A DNA stretch of 35,000 nucleotides. It comes from Chrysomallon squamiferum (taxonomy: Eukaryota > Mollusca > Gastropoda > Neomphalida > Peltospiridae). The DNA lies in the NCBI GenBank assembly GCA_012295275.1, contig CM022677.1, forward strand, positions 20,189,041-20,224,040. Reading direction: 5' to 3'. The position numbers were made by a program, and so were the translations under genes. Below, piece by piece: positions 9,960 to 26,487 of the stretch (position 1 is the first letter of the stretch; every line of letters starts with the position of its first letter). A model generated the notes under the pieces. That model made no database searches, was not told the origin of the DNA, and worked only from the letters and a program-made list of their open reading frames with translations.

Positions 9960-11196
9960 TTTACTTTCATTATTATGTACAAGATTTCTAAGTGATATTT
10001 AAACTTTATAGTTTCATTATTACGTTCAAGGTTTCTAAGTGAAATTTAAACTTTTTAGTTTCATTATTACCTCAAGGTTTCTAAGTGAAATTTAAACTTT
10101 TTGGTTTCATTTTTACGTTCGTTTCTAAGTGAAATTTAAACTTTTTAGTTTCATTATTATGTTCAAGGTTTCTAAGTGAAATTTAAACTTTTTAGTTTCA
10201 TTATTATGTTCAAGGTTTCTAAGTGAAATGTAAACTTAAGTTTGATTACGTGGGTGTAAAAAGGAATTAAATGCAATTTATAAACTTTAATTTCATTATT
10301 AGGATCAGGGATTTTGAATAAAATTTAAAATTTATCTATGCGCGGGTTGGTAAACGAATTTTAGTTTCATTATTTCCGAAATGATTACTTAGTGAAATTT
10401 AAAAATCAGTTTCGTGTTATTTTCATTATTATTATAAAGGTTATTCAAAGAAATTTAATTTTTAGGTTCATTAATATGTGCAGGATTATCTGAACTAAAT
10501 TAAAATTTTGGTTTCATTAATATGTCCATGATTTCTGAAATAAATTTAAATTTTATTTTTTATTACGGGCTGGGTTCTGAATTAAATTTAAACTTTAGTT
10601 TCATTTCTACATATATGAGTACAGAACTATATCTAAACTTTAAATGTACAGAGACATTAAAAGTGATTCATTTATTTGAAATGAATTATACTGATATGTA
10701 AAAGATTTAATACGCACAGATTTTAAGCTTTAGTTTCCTTAGTATGTACAGATTATAAACTTTAGTTTCGTTAGTATGTACAAGTTCAATGAACGCATTT
10801 TAAACTTTAGTTTCGTATGTACAGGTTTAATGAAAGAATTTTAAACTTTAGTTTCGTTAGCATGTACAGGTTCAATGAAAGAGTTTTAAACTTTAGTTTC
10901 GTTAGTATGTACAGGTTCAATGAAAGAGTTTTAAACTTTAGTTTCGTTAGTATGTATAGGTTCGATGAAAGAGTTTTAAACTTTAGTTTCGTTAGTATGT
11001 ACAGGTTCAATGAAAGAATTTTAAACTTCTCTATCATTAGTATGTACAGGTTTAATGAAATAATTTTAAACTTTAGTTTCGTTAGTATGTACAGGTACAA
11101 TGAAAGAGTTTTAAACTTTAGTTTCGTTAGTATGTACAGGTTCAATGAAAGAATTTTAAACTTTAGTTTCGTATGTACAGGTTTAATGAAATAATT
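9960..11196. repeat. 45-bp minisatellite in the 3' flank of copy C
   Basis: Equivalent of 3290-4495, with one extra degenerate unit near 10150-10200. Regular units run from about 10730 to 11200 and lead into the stop codon of copy C exon 4. Confidence 0.85.
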
Positions 11197-14025
<2,829 letters not shown>

Positions 14026-14026
14026 G

Positions 14027-14040
14027 ATTAACCGGTTAAT
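14027..14040. promoter_or_regulatory. 14-bp palindrome with Grainyhead-type core, copy C
   Basis: Same attaaccggttaat element one base upstream of the copy C start codon. Confidence 0.4.
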
Positions 14041-14045
14041 TCAGT

Positions 14046-15040
14046 CTGAAGTGCAAAATAGTGAATAAAAATGAATGTTTTGTTTTTAAAAATTTAAATT
14101 TTTTTTTTCTTTACCTCATGTTCTGGAGTTTGGAATATTTAGATTGAATGAATGAATAATATTTCATACTTTATGTTCCGGATTTGAAATATTCAGAGTG
14201 AATGAATGAATAGAATTTCATACTTTATGTTCCGGAGTTTGAAATATTCAGAGTGAATGAATGAATAGAATTTCATACTTTATTTTCTGGAAGATAACGC
14301 TATGCGAACAATTACGACATAACGCGATGTTTACAGATGGCGTTGTCTAGTGATGACTACAGAATAACATGATTGTTAAGATTTTGATATGTGTAGAAGA
14401 ATTTTTGATTTTATCACATTTACTTTGTAAAATAATATAAATAAAAGTAATAATAAATTAGACAGCTATATTAAAAAAACAGAAACATTAATTTTTTTTT
14501 TTTTTTTTTAAATGCATCAGGATAGCTGAAGAAAGTGAAAACACTTATTTCCATTGTGAACAATTACGGAATAACATATTTTTTTTTTATAGATGGCGCT
14601 ATCTACTGATGATATCGAACAGTTACGGAATAAAACGATTTTTATAGATGGGGCTATCACTTGATGAACAATTACGGAATAAACCGATTTTTATAGATGG
14701 CGCTATCTATTGATGATACGAAATAACTAATGCATAAACATTTTATGATATTTGTTGGTGATAACGATCAACTATAGATAACTATAGATGGTTCTGTCGA
14801 ACAATAACTGTATAATATGTCGCTGTCTGTTGGTAGCACATTGTAATGGAATTTTTACAGCTGGAAGATTTTGGCCAGCTTTCGAAATGCGTTACACCAG
14901 ACATGCATAGAAATTATGCAGTTGCTGAATTAGACAGCTAATCCCTATATAAATATTTTGCAATACTTAATTAACAAGATCAGTACTAGCACGTAACGAA
15001 TATTCTGTCCAAATGGCATACAATAATTAAATTTAGTTTA

Positions 15041-15080
<40 letters not shown>

Positions 15081-15545
15081 TTAACAATAATAATGAGAAA
15101 TAAATAAAAATAATTAAAAAAAAAGAACATTTAAAAAAATAAAGTCTTTTAAATATCAGATTAAAAAAGTAATTTCTGATTAAAATATCTTTTTTTGAAA
15201 AGTGCGTTATTTATCAGTTAACCATTTACGTTTGCAGAAGTCGATCACGTGACACAACTGATACAGTTCGAAGTGTAGGACGGTCCCGAAGAAAACAAAA
15301 ACTGATGTCGCTTACAACCTACGAAACGAATCCATCAATATTAATTTTATCTAAGTTACCAATCAATGTAAAGGCGTTTTAGTTTTCAAAGAAGCGTTTA
15401 TCTTGTGCATCGCTTCCCTATTTCGCGTCAAATTTGTTATCATTATATATTCAAAAATCAGCAACAAAGTTCCGTGTATTTTTCTGTATTTAAAACTAGA
15501 TGAACGATGCATGGGCTAGATAGATCATTGCACTTTTAAACTCAC
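14046..15545 (-). other. Intron 1 of copy C
   Basis: Same features as the copy B intron. The donor gtgagt (15540-15545) is the last sequence shared with the other copies; the exon base pattern upstream of it is unrelated. Confidence 0.55.
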
Positions 15546-15774
15546 CATTTCAGGTCCTCTTCGCATAAAAAGAGAACAAAAATATTTTTTTTTTTTTTTT
15601 TTTTTTTTTAGTGTTGTTGTATTTTGATATATTACGTCATCACTTCAAAGAACTGGCGTTACATATTTGGGGCCGTTCTTATAGTATATTATGTATATGT
15701 GCGTGTCTGTGTGAGTGCGTGTGTGTGTGAGTACGTGCGGACAGATTTCAGATTCTGACAGTCAATAAAGAAAG

Positions 15775-15812
15775 GAAAACAACACTATATATATATATAT
15801 AGTGTTGTTTTC
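15775..15812. repeat. Perfect 38-bp palindrome with TA core
   Basis: Arms gaaaacaacac (15775-15785) and gtgttgttttc (15802-15812) flank a 16-base alternating TA core, giving a perfect two-fold symmetric sequence that can form a hairpin or cruciform. I see no flanking target-site duplication that would prove a transposon. Confidence 0.9.
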
Positions 15813-15819
15813 GGTATCA

Positions 15820-15900
15820 CATTATATATACTAAAAACAACATGAACCAATGACACGTACGTATCACGTGATATAAGACACTATTTACTTCCGCCGTTTT
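15820..15900 (-). promoter_or_regulatory. Possible promoter of LRR copy C
   Basis: Read on the minus strand toward copy C this has an ETS-like GGCGGAAGT (about 15887-15896), a palindromic E-box tatcacgtgata (15862-15873), a CCAAT box (attgg, 15847-15851) and a TATA-like tatatata (15823-15830). The order and direction suit a promoter. The first exon would then end at 15546. No transcript evidence is available from sequence alone. Confidence 0.3.
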
Positions 15901-16550
15901 TGTATAAATCTATTACGATTCTTTTGTGTTACAGGATGATCCGACGTGTTTGTGTGTGCGCGTGCATTTATGTTTTTGTGTTGGTTTATATGTGTATATA
16001 TGTGCTTATAACAATCATAATATAATAATAAGTTATAATAATAATAATAATAACAATATTAATAATAACAACCACAATAATGATAAAAAAATTAATAATA
16101 ATAATAATAATAACAATAATAGTAATGATGATGATAGTTTTAGTAGTAATAAATAATAATGGTTGTAATGATGATAATAATAATTATAATAACAACAGTA
16201 ACATTGTTACTCTTTTTCTAAGTCAAAAACAACAGACAAAACAAACTCATTTTGATGTACGCATTGTATATTTGTGTATTTCAATGAGATAAAGACAACA
16301 TGAAAATAAATGATGGTAAACACTTTCCAGTTTTAAAAATGTTTAATGATAATACAAGAATCTACAACTAAATACACACACCAATTTTATTATTTTCATC
16401 TTCCATTTATTTTGAATTCCACCGATTCAAATAAATATATAAAATAATTTGTACTCTTTTCAGAAACATGAACATTTGTGTTCAAAGACCTTTTGGCAAT
16501 TCATATGAGATCATAATTTAAATTTGAATTAAACTCGTATATCGTATATG

Positions 16551-16581
<31 letters not shown>

Positions 16582-16793
16582 ATTATGCATTACTGAATTG
16601 GAATATTTTGTTCACCTTTCATTTATTTTGTTTGTGATTTCCAAACCATTTTCTGTTTCTCTTTGTTAATTATTTATAAATATATTTTATTATTATTTTA
16701 AAACGTTTCAAAATACAGTTCATTTGTGTCTAGTAAATGAAATAAAAAAGAAAAGGAAATACACACACAATGTACACACATACACTTTCTCAG

Positions 16794-16827
<34 letters not shown>

Positions 16828-17580
16828 TGTCTCACTCTCTCTCTCTCCACATACAAGTGTGCTGTTTCGGAAAACTTTCTGAAAATCAGTTTTAACCACC
16901 AAAAATCAAATACTGAAATGTACTCTTTACTTAAACATGTGTTTTTAATCAACACTGAATGACATGAAATCAAACTGTACCTGATTTGTTTTTTTTTTTC
17001 TTTCTTATTTTCTCTGGCAAATGGTTAATTTACTTTCCCAAGAAAAGTTTTTAAAGTTACAGAAATACGCTTATTCCATCCCAAGCCTGTTGAAATAATG
17101 ATTTAAAATATGAGAAAATGGTGTTACACAAAGTCAATATTAGATCAACAGGATTTTTAGTTTTTGTTTGAATTTCTAAAAAAAACAAATGTTTATAACA
17201 AATTCCGAATCTTCCTGAAATTTACAGAAATACGCTTACGCCATTTCGCACATGTTGAAATAACAATTTTAATACTGAAGATAATGTCACACAGTCTGAT
17301 TATTCGGTAAACATGATTTTAGGAAATTCCAAGTTTTGTAATAATTTAAATGTAACAGACAGAGTCACGCAATTTTCATATCAGGTTAACAGGAATTTTT
17401 TCTTCCTTGAAAATTCTAAGAATTTTTGTGAGAAATTCCAAGTTTTATTGAAATTACAGAAATATCAACACTCCATCAAAAATGCGTCTACTGATTCAAA
17501 CGGAGAAAACATCATCACACAATTATCATATATCAGACCGTAACTGCATTTTATTTTGTTTTGAAATTCTAAGAACTTTT

Positions 17581-17790
17581 GTAAGAAATTCCAAATCTTC
17601 CTGAAATTTCCTGAAATATACCATCGTTCCTTCTTGTGGATAATTGATTTAAACAAAAAAACGAGGGTGTCGCAGAATTTCACATTTGTAAGAAATTCCA
17701 AATCTTCCTGAAATTTCCTGAAATATACCATCGTTCCTTCTTGTGGATAATTGATTTAAACAAAAAAACGAGGGTGTCGCAGAATTTCAC
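17581..17790. repeat. 107-bp tandem duplication at the NUP155 stop codon
   Basis: The segment starting gtaagaaattccaaatct occurs at 17581 and again at 17688, almost identical, and ends two bases from the stop codon. Older diverged relatives lie near 17050, 17215 and 17440. It is probably 3' UTR. Confidence 0.9.
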
Positions 17791-17792
17791 GT

Positions 17793-17946
17793 TTAATAAA
17801 CATCGCTGCCGACGTGCTCCAACTTGGCCTGCAGCTCTTTGTAACACTGAACGAGTTTTTTGACGTTGTGGTTGGTGGCGCTCATAGCCTGCAACTCCAC
17901 CAAGTAACTGGACACAGCATCCAGACATCTCATTGCAAATTTTCTC
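17793..17946 (-). CDS. NUP155: NUP155 exon, C-terminus and stop
   Basis: Acceptor ttttaag; one base completes an Arg codon from the previous exon. It encodes RKFAMRCLDAVSSYLVELQ and ends ELQAKLEHVGSDVY with TAA at 17793-17795. The FxxxCLDAVxxYLVELQ pattern and the LQAKLE end match the known NUP155 C-terminus. Confidence 0.93.
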
Positions 17947-18215
17947 CTTAAAAATTAAAATAAAATAAATTTATAAAAAATTAAATGAAAATAAATGTTT
18001 CCTGAAATAGACAAAGAAAAAAAAAAAAAAAAAAAAAAAAAGAAAAGAAAAATGAAAATAAAAAAAATAAGGACAATATAAAGCAAAACAAAACTAATTC
18101 ACCCCCCCTCCCCCCAAAATTTTTTTTTTAGAAAATAACAAAAATTATAAAACACAGTCATACAAGTATGGGGTAAATTAATTTTAAAAACAAATCAAAA
18201 AGTAAATTTTAAAAA

Positions 18216-18258
<43 letters not shown>

Positions 18259-19873
18259 AAAAGAAAAAAAACATGAAAACAAGGAAAATTAAACACAAAT
18301 AATCATTCAAGAATACTAAAATAATTTACCAAAAAAAACCCCAAAAAAATAAAAATAAAATAAAATTCAACTTCAGTCAAATTTCGTGGGTAAACTAATA
18401 TTTAACTTCAGTATTAGTGCGGTCATGGACACTTTCAAGTTTACTAAGTTTTAGTCAACTAAGATTTAGTGAAGAGTCCATTTCTGCAGGGAGTTGTTCT
18501 TTAGTCAGTGTGCACGTTTTAGAGGTTTTACTGTGTGTAGAAAATGAGTTTTTACCTCTGAGTGATGAGTTTAGGCTCCTCAGCGACGTGAGAGAGAAAC
18601 CCGTGCAGAACTGTGAGCAGGTGTAGAGGTTTGCGCAGTAACTGCCAGTTAGGATCCTCAAAGATAATAATAACAACAATAATAATAACAATAACAACAA
18701 CAGTAGTAGTAGTAGTAATAATAATAACAATAATAATAACAATAACAACAACAACAGTAGTAGTAGTAATAATAATAACAATAATAATAGTAATAAGGGT
18801 AATAATAATAACAACAATAATAATAATAGTAACAATAACAATAATAATAATAATAATAATAATAACAACAATAATAGTAATAATAATAATAATAGTAATA
18901 ATAATAATAGTAATAGTAATAATAATAGTAATAATAATAACAGTAGCAGTAATAATAATAATAATAATGATGATGGTGATGATAATGGCAATAATAAAAT
19001 AATAATAATAATAATAATAAGAAGAAGAAGAAGAAGAAAGAGAGATGGATGTATTAATAGTAACAGATAAATAGACAGCTACACAATGAGATTGATAGAC
19101 GCAGTAACAAACTAACATGCTTACCTTTGATTCAAACATTGTGTTGTATATTAGACAGATTGAGATAGATACAGTAACAACATTTTGTCGTGTATTAAAT
19201 AGACAAAGACAGACAGACACACAGACAAAAGTAGTACAAGGTAAGCTGCCTACCTTTGATTTAAACATTGTGTTGTATATTAGACAGATTGAGATAGATA
19301 CAGTAACAACATTTTGTCGTGTATTAAATAGACAAAGACAGACAGACACACAGACAAAAGTAGTACAAGGTAAGCTGCCTACCTTTGATTCAAACATTGT
19401 GTTGTATATTAGACAGATTGAGATAGATACAGTAACAACATTTTGTCGTGTATTAAACAGACGAAGACAGACAGAAGTAGTAACAAGATATGCTGCCTAC
19501 CTTTGATTTAAACATTTTGTGACAGGTTATACACACAGACAGACAGACAGACAGACACTCACAGAAACAAGACAAGCTGCCTACCTTTGATTTAAACATT
19601 CTGTCGTATATTTCCAGCAGTTGTTCAGCATGGACTCCTACTTCCAGGAGGACCTGGAAAACCCAGTTAGGATCAAAATCCAGGACACAGCTCCTCTGTT
19701 CCAAATACTTGACAATGAACGCTGAAAACAAAATAACAAATTATTTATTTTATTACTTTATGAATGTGTGTGTGTGTGTGTGTGTGAAAATTAACATTCT
19801 TTTCTTGTAGTTGAAAATAAATAAATAATAATAAAAATTACTACTACTACTACTAAATTAATAAATAACAAAG

Positions 19874-19917
<44 letters not shown>

Positions 19918-20741
19918 AGACCAAATGAGAAAGAAAAAAGTTCTGCTTTGTCTCTAGAAAATTCTTCTTATTATTAAACACCATTTAAATATATTTTTTT
20001 AAATAGTAACACTAATAATAATAATAATAATAGTAGTAAAAAAAAAAAGTAAGAATGAGAAATGTCCTACGTTGCTAGGAAACACAAGAAAACACTCACG
20101 AACTGGAAAGTATCTCTCATTGTTTGCATACTGCTTGGCGACGTCCACTAGTCGGTCACTTAGAATGGTCAGCTGGGTCTGTGGACTGGACTTGGCAACT
20201 GAACATATCTCTGCAGACGTAACAAAACATTTGTATCAGAGTTTTATAATCACAAAACATTTATGTCTGAGTTTTATAATCACAAAACATTTGTATCAGA
20301 GTTTTATAATCACAAAACATTTGTATCAGAGTTTTATAATCACAAAACATTTATGTCCGAGTTTTATAATCACAAAACATTTGTATCAGAGTTATATAAT
20401 CACAAAACATTTGTATCAGAGTTTTATAATCACAAAACATTTATGTCCGAGTTTTATAATCACAAAACATTTGTATCAGTTTTAAAATCACAAAACATTT
20501 TGATCAGTTTTATAATCACAAAACATTTGTATCAGAGTTTTATAATCACAAAACATTTCTATCAGTTTTATAATCACAAAACATTTCTATCAGAGTTTTA
20601 TAATCACAAAACATTTCTATCAGTTTTATAATCACAAAATTTCCCTGAAAAACAGTTCTGACACTGAGACAACTGTAAACAATATTTTATTTTCAAAAGT
20701 ATGTTAAAATTTATTATTATTATCATTACTATTATTGTTAC

Positions 20742-20773
<32 letters not shown>

Positions 20774-21294
20774 CTACTACCATTATTATTAATATTATTA
20801 CTACTATTATTATTATTACTATTGATATCTATTATCATTATTACTATTACTATTATTATTATTATTATTACTATTATTATTACTAACTGCCAGATATAGC
20901 AACTATTGTAAAACTATCATGTATCAAAAAAAAAAGCCTGTTATTTAAAATACTTAAATATCTTATATATATATATATATAAATATACACACAGAAACAC
21001 ACACATATATACACACATTAATAATAATAATAAAAAGAAATACAACCCACAACAGGACACATATTTTTGTTGTTGTATTTTTGAAGAGAGGACACTCTAT
21101 TCACCTTTGTCTATTATAGCTTTCCACAGCTTTTCAATCAGCGAGCTGTCACAGAGACCAGCACAGTGGACGATGGCCAGCTGACATGCAGGCAGGTCAA
21201 ACTTGTCAGCAAACTCTTCATACAGCTGAAAACAAACAAAAAAATGACCGTTTTTCTCTATAATTATAAACAGGGTAGATCCATTGTACTGAAG

Positions 21295-21351
<57 letters not shown>

Positions 21352-24300
21352 CATACTCAGAGATGTCATAAATCCAGCTACATCAGGAATAACTCTATAA
21401 CAGTAATCCTGTGAAGGTGAGAATGCCGAAGGCAACGAGCCTCTGCCGAGTCGCATTTACCATTCTAATGTTTCTAAACGTAAGATATTTCATTTTATAA
21501 ACCGTATCTCTTGGATCTGGTTGTGGAACTGGGAGACTTTAACACTAATGTGAACTTAGAGGACATTTTACAACCATTCATTCTTATCTGCAGTAGGTAA
21601 GAAAACCCTTCGGTTTGTTTGGACAGAGACCGCCACATCTCTGAAACCAAACTTAATACAGGCACGATTGTGGTTGTCCAAACCAAGCTTCAGGATATCT
21701 GAAGCAAGCTAAAATGTGACTTGAGACTTGTTTTGTTGGTGGTGGGTCACGTATTTAAGACAGCTACTCACTGTCATGATGTCGACAAGCTCAGAGTTCA
21801 GTCTGCTCAACGCTTCGTCAATGTCGTGAGTCCTCGACATCTTCATCATCGCCTGTCTCACCTGCAACTGCAGCTGAGCAACCTGCAACGACAACAACGC
21901 AGCAAACGTGAGTGATAAATTACTGTAAACATTACACCAAATAATAACGTATTGGTATTGAAACACAGAATACATAAACATTACAACACAAAATATATCA
22001 ACATTACAACACAGAATACATCAATATCACAACATAAAATGCATTAACATTACAACATAAAATACATCAACATTACAACACAAGATTCTACAGAAACAAC
22101 AGCCTTCCCCAATGAAAATTAAAAATTATAAAATAAAAAAAAGATGAAAAGGTAAAAATCATATCACACAAATATATATATAAAAAAAGAAGAAAAATAA
22201 GTAATCAGAATACTCTCTCTCCCTCTCCTCTCACCTCCATTTTCTCCTCCAGCTCATGAAGAAATTCTCCGTCAGTGTTGGAGCTGATTCCTGACGTTGT
22301 ACACCTCGCGCAGACAATCGCCCTCGACAGATACTCAACTCTTTTGTCCAGTGGAACATCCAAGCTGTAAAAACATGAGTTGAATATTTAACACTCAGAT
22401 ATTTAAAAAAAAAAAAAAAAAACATTTATAAATGTTTATAAACACACATTCGCATATTTTTGTAAAAACATGAGTCAAATATCACTCAAATATTTAAAAA
22501 AAACTATTTATAAATGTTTACACACACACACACATTCACATATTTCTGTAAAAACATGAGTCAAATATCACTAAGGTATTTAAAATGTATAAAAAAAAAC
22601 CATTTAGATATGTTTATACACGCACACTCATATTTTTTGTAAAAACTAAAATTTAAATTATTTATTTACTAAGATTTGTTGTAACAAAATCTTTAAACAT
22701 CTTTAATAAAATACAAAAAAATCTTTAAACATCTCTAAAAAAAAAACAAAAAAAAACACACACAAAAATAAAATACAAAAAGAATAACATCTAACAAAAC
22801 TAACAAATCTTTAAACTTCTTTAATAAAAAGAAAAAAATCTTTAAACATCTCTAAAAAATAAAAAACATACACATAACAATTGTTTTTTTTCAAAATTAT
22901 AACATCTAACAAAACTAACCAGATCTTTAAACATCTTTAATAAAAAAAAAATCTTTGATCATCCCTAAAACAAAAAAATAAAACACATAAATTTTTTTTT
23001 TTTTTTTTTTTTGAAATTATAACATCTAACAAAACTAACAAAATCTTTAAACTTCTTTAATAAAAAAAAAAAAACAATCTTTAAATATCTGTGAAAAAAT
23101 TTAAATTCTTTAAACATCTCTCAAAAAAATTTAAAAATAAAAACTTACCCGTATCTGTCAGCCAGGCTAGAGAGAATCTTCGCAGCTGCTGGAAAGTTTT
23201 CTATCTTTTCGTAATGTTTCCACAGCATGTCGAGCACGTCAACGTTGTCGGCCTTCATCAACGCCTTCCTCTTCAGATACGCCTCAATGTAGGGCGTTTC
23301 CAGCTGTGAAGTAGTGAATTTAATGTTTTTATTCAAGTGTATCTGTGAAGTAGTGAGTTTAATGTTTTTATTCAAGTGTATCTGTGAAGTAGTGAGTTTA
23401 ATGAAATGTTTTTATTCAAGTGTATCTGTGAAGTAGTGAGTTTAATGTTTTTATTCAAGTGTATCTGTGAAGTAGTGAGTTTAATGTTTTTATTCAAGTG
23501 TATCTGTGAAGTAGTGAGTTTAATGTTTTTATTCAAGTGTATCTGTGAAGTAGTGAGTTTAATGTTTTTATTCAAGTGTATCTGTGAAGTAGTGAGTTTA
23601 ATGTTTTTATTCAAGTGTATTTGTGAAGTAGTGAGTTTAATGAAATGTTTTTTTTTTTTTAAGTGTATCTGTGAAGTAGTGTGTTTAATGAAAAGTTTTT
23701 TTTTAAGTGTAGATTTTTAAATATTTGTATGTAGGGTGTTTCCAGTTGTGAAGTAGTGAGTTTAATGAAATGTTTTTTTTAAGTGTATTTGTGAAGTAGT
23801 TTGTTTAATGAAAAGTTTTTTTAAGTGTATTTGTGAAGTAGTGAGTTTAATGAAATGTTCTTTTTAAGTGTAAAATGTTTATATTTTTACTTAGGGTTAT
23901 TCTAGCTGTCAACTAGTTTGTTTAGTGAAATGTTTGGAAACATTTTGTAAGTTTTCAACTTTAAAGACACATTTTTTGTAAGTGTAAAAAAATTGGCTAA
24001 AATCATGAAGTTCAATATGTAGAATTTCCTTATTAGATTTTGTGTTAAAATAATGTACATTATAAAACACTTTTATATTAGACTCTTTGTTAAAATAAAA
24101 TAGAAATACTCCTATAAATAAAAGCGAGGAGCAATACGATACTCTATGTAATAGACATTAGCTTCAAAAAAATCAATAAAAAACAATTGTTTACCTCTAG
24201 AATTTTCTGCAGTTTGCTTGTAGCAAACAGCCAGTCATAGAGAGCAGAATGAAACAAAGGATCGTCTGACTTCAACCCCAGATCCAGCATCTTGTTTTTC

Positions 24301-24927
24301 TGAAACAAAAACACACTCATTTCAAAATCTCAGGAGAAGAGGCTCAAATCTCACGAACCTTCTGAAAATATTTAATTTTTCTGTAATTAAAAAAAAAAAA
24401 AAAAAAAGCATGTATTTCAAAATCTCAGTGGATTAGATTCGTGAATTAGTTGAAAATAATTCTGAACAAAACATCATCAGACGTCAGTCTTAATGTTTTA
24501 ATTATTTGTTTTTTTCTTCTGGTCAACAAGCAATAATACGAGACTCGTGAAATAGGTAAGAACATTTTCAAGGTGTCTGAGGTCAATATCAGTCTTATTT
24601 ATGTTTTTTTCTGTAATAAAAAGTCACAGATTTCAAAAACCACGATAGATAAGATTCATTAGAGAACAGCCAGAAATTTTATTGGTTCCAATTATACTTT
24701 AATGGCAGTGATTAAAAAAAAAAACCCAAAAAACTGAAATTTTGTTCAGAAATGTCAGTAATAACTATTCCTTTATGAAAAAAAAAAAAAAAAATTCTTC
24801 TATTACAAAAAAATAATTCATACAATTGTAATTGTTAACAAAAAAAAAAATTCTTTAATTAAAAACAACTCTTCTATAATAAATCCAAAATAAATAACAC
24901 TTCCACTGGTAAAAAATAACTCTTTAA

Positions 24928-24963
<36 letters not shown>

Positions 24964-26019
24964 ATCTTCTGTTAGGAAAAATAATTCTATTACAAAAAAA
25001 AAAAACTAAAAATGATCTTCTATTATCAAAACGCATTACTTGTTCCTCTGCCTCGTCTGCAGTTAGTCCAGTATGGTCAGGCGCAGGTGCAGGTGCTAGT
25101 CCTGGTTGCTTGGCAACCTGCTGATTGTGTGAGCTCACTGACCAGAGGTAAGCAAGAGTGTTTGTGTAGCAGCTGTAGCAGTCTTTTCTGTGAACAAAAC
25201 AAATCTCTTTACTAACTCACAGCAAGATTTCTTTTATCTGCTTCTGCTTCTATGACAGAGATATGAGACTGGGACACCACTATATTTTATTAACTCACAG
25301 CAAGATTTCTTTTATCTGTTTTTGTTAACTGACAGAGATAGGAGACTGGGATACCACTATATTTTATTAACTCACAGCAAGATTTCTTTTATCTGTTTTT
25401 GTTTCTATGACAGAGATATTAGACTGGGATACCCCTATATTTTATTAACTCACAGCAAGATTTCTTTTATCTGTTTTTGTTAACTGACAGAGATAGGAGA
25501 CTGGGATACCACTATATTTTATTAACTCACAGCAAGATTTCTTTTATCTGTTTTTGTTAACTGACAGAGATAGGAGACTGGGATACCACTATTTTTTATT
25601 ATCCCACAGCAAGATTTCTTTTATTTGTTTTTCTTAACTGACAGATATGAGACTGGGATACCACTATATTTTATTGACCAAAAGCTAGGTCGATTTTATT
25701 TTATATATTTATTTTCTTAAATAAAAGTGTTGACAGCCTGGGATTCTCCATTATTTCATTGGTTAACAGCAAGGTTTATTTTATTTATATTTTTATTTCA
25801 TTAAATATGATATGAGAGAGGGATACTACAATATTTTATTGATGGACAGCAAGGTTTACTTTTATAAAGACCTTCCCACGAACAGTGGTAAGCAGACAGG
25901 AGATAGTGATTGGAATGGGAATGAAATGAAACAAATAAAACATGGAAGTACGTGCAATAAAGTTAGATCATTTCTTCATATAATCAGAGATATACACTAA
26001 GACTGATTAGAAATAAAAG

Positions 26020-26052
<33 letters not shown>

Positions 26053-26406
26053 CACAATAAATAAAAATGTTAAATTAAATAATAATTTTGAAATTTTACA
26101 GAATGTATTTAGACTATTTCTTTATACTGTACAGTTTAATTATGACCGATCTGTTAAAACAACAAATAAAACATTCTCTGGATGTTTACAGAATATACTC
26201 AAGACTTCTGCTATCCTAGCACCAAGGACTCTCACCATGAACAACAATATATTTTTAAATCTAATTTGGTTAATGTTAATTTTATTGTGTGTTTTTTTTT
26301 TCCCCCATATTTTCTGGCAAACTCCCCACTCAAGTGTTAATATTATGTTGTTCTTTCAGGTTATTATTCTTTTTTTTTTTTTTAAATCTGTATCAAAACG
26401 TTATTT

Positions 26407-26487
<81 letters not shown>

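Larger units (their letters stand above)
15546..17792. other. Intergenic region between LRR copy C and NUP155
   Basis: No convincing coding sequence. It holds A/T homopolymers (15584-15609; 16551-16578), a palindrome, a possible promoter, AAT-type degenerate repeats (16020-16190), a CA run (16795-16821) and degenerate repeat units of about 100-170 bp from about 17050 to 17790, which form the probable NUP155 3' UTR. Open frames here are low-complexity. Confidence 0.6.

Noticed and set aside
18455-19002. Poly-Leu, poly-Ile/Thr and similar ORFs
   Set aside because: Translations of an AAT/AAC trinucleotide array.
19866-19917. Poly-A tracts (also 24929-24960, 18009-18041) as retroelement 3' ends
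   Set aside because: No adjacent reverse transcriptase, tRNA-like SINE head or target-site duplication was recognised.
20218-20640. Direct repeats of 30 bp as a possible CRISPR array (also the 39-, 41- and 45-bp arrays)
   Set aside because: Units are contiguous without unique spacers, and the genome is animal with introns.
21495-21686. Short minus-strand ORF between NUP155 exons
   Set aside because: It lies in an intron with no similarity to the family, and the neighbouring exons join in phase without it.
25812-26000. 62-residue plus-strand ORF
   Set aside because: No domain, low-complexity surroundings, opposite strand within a NUP155 intron.
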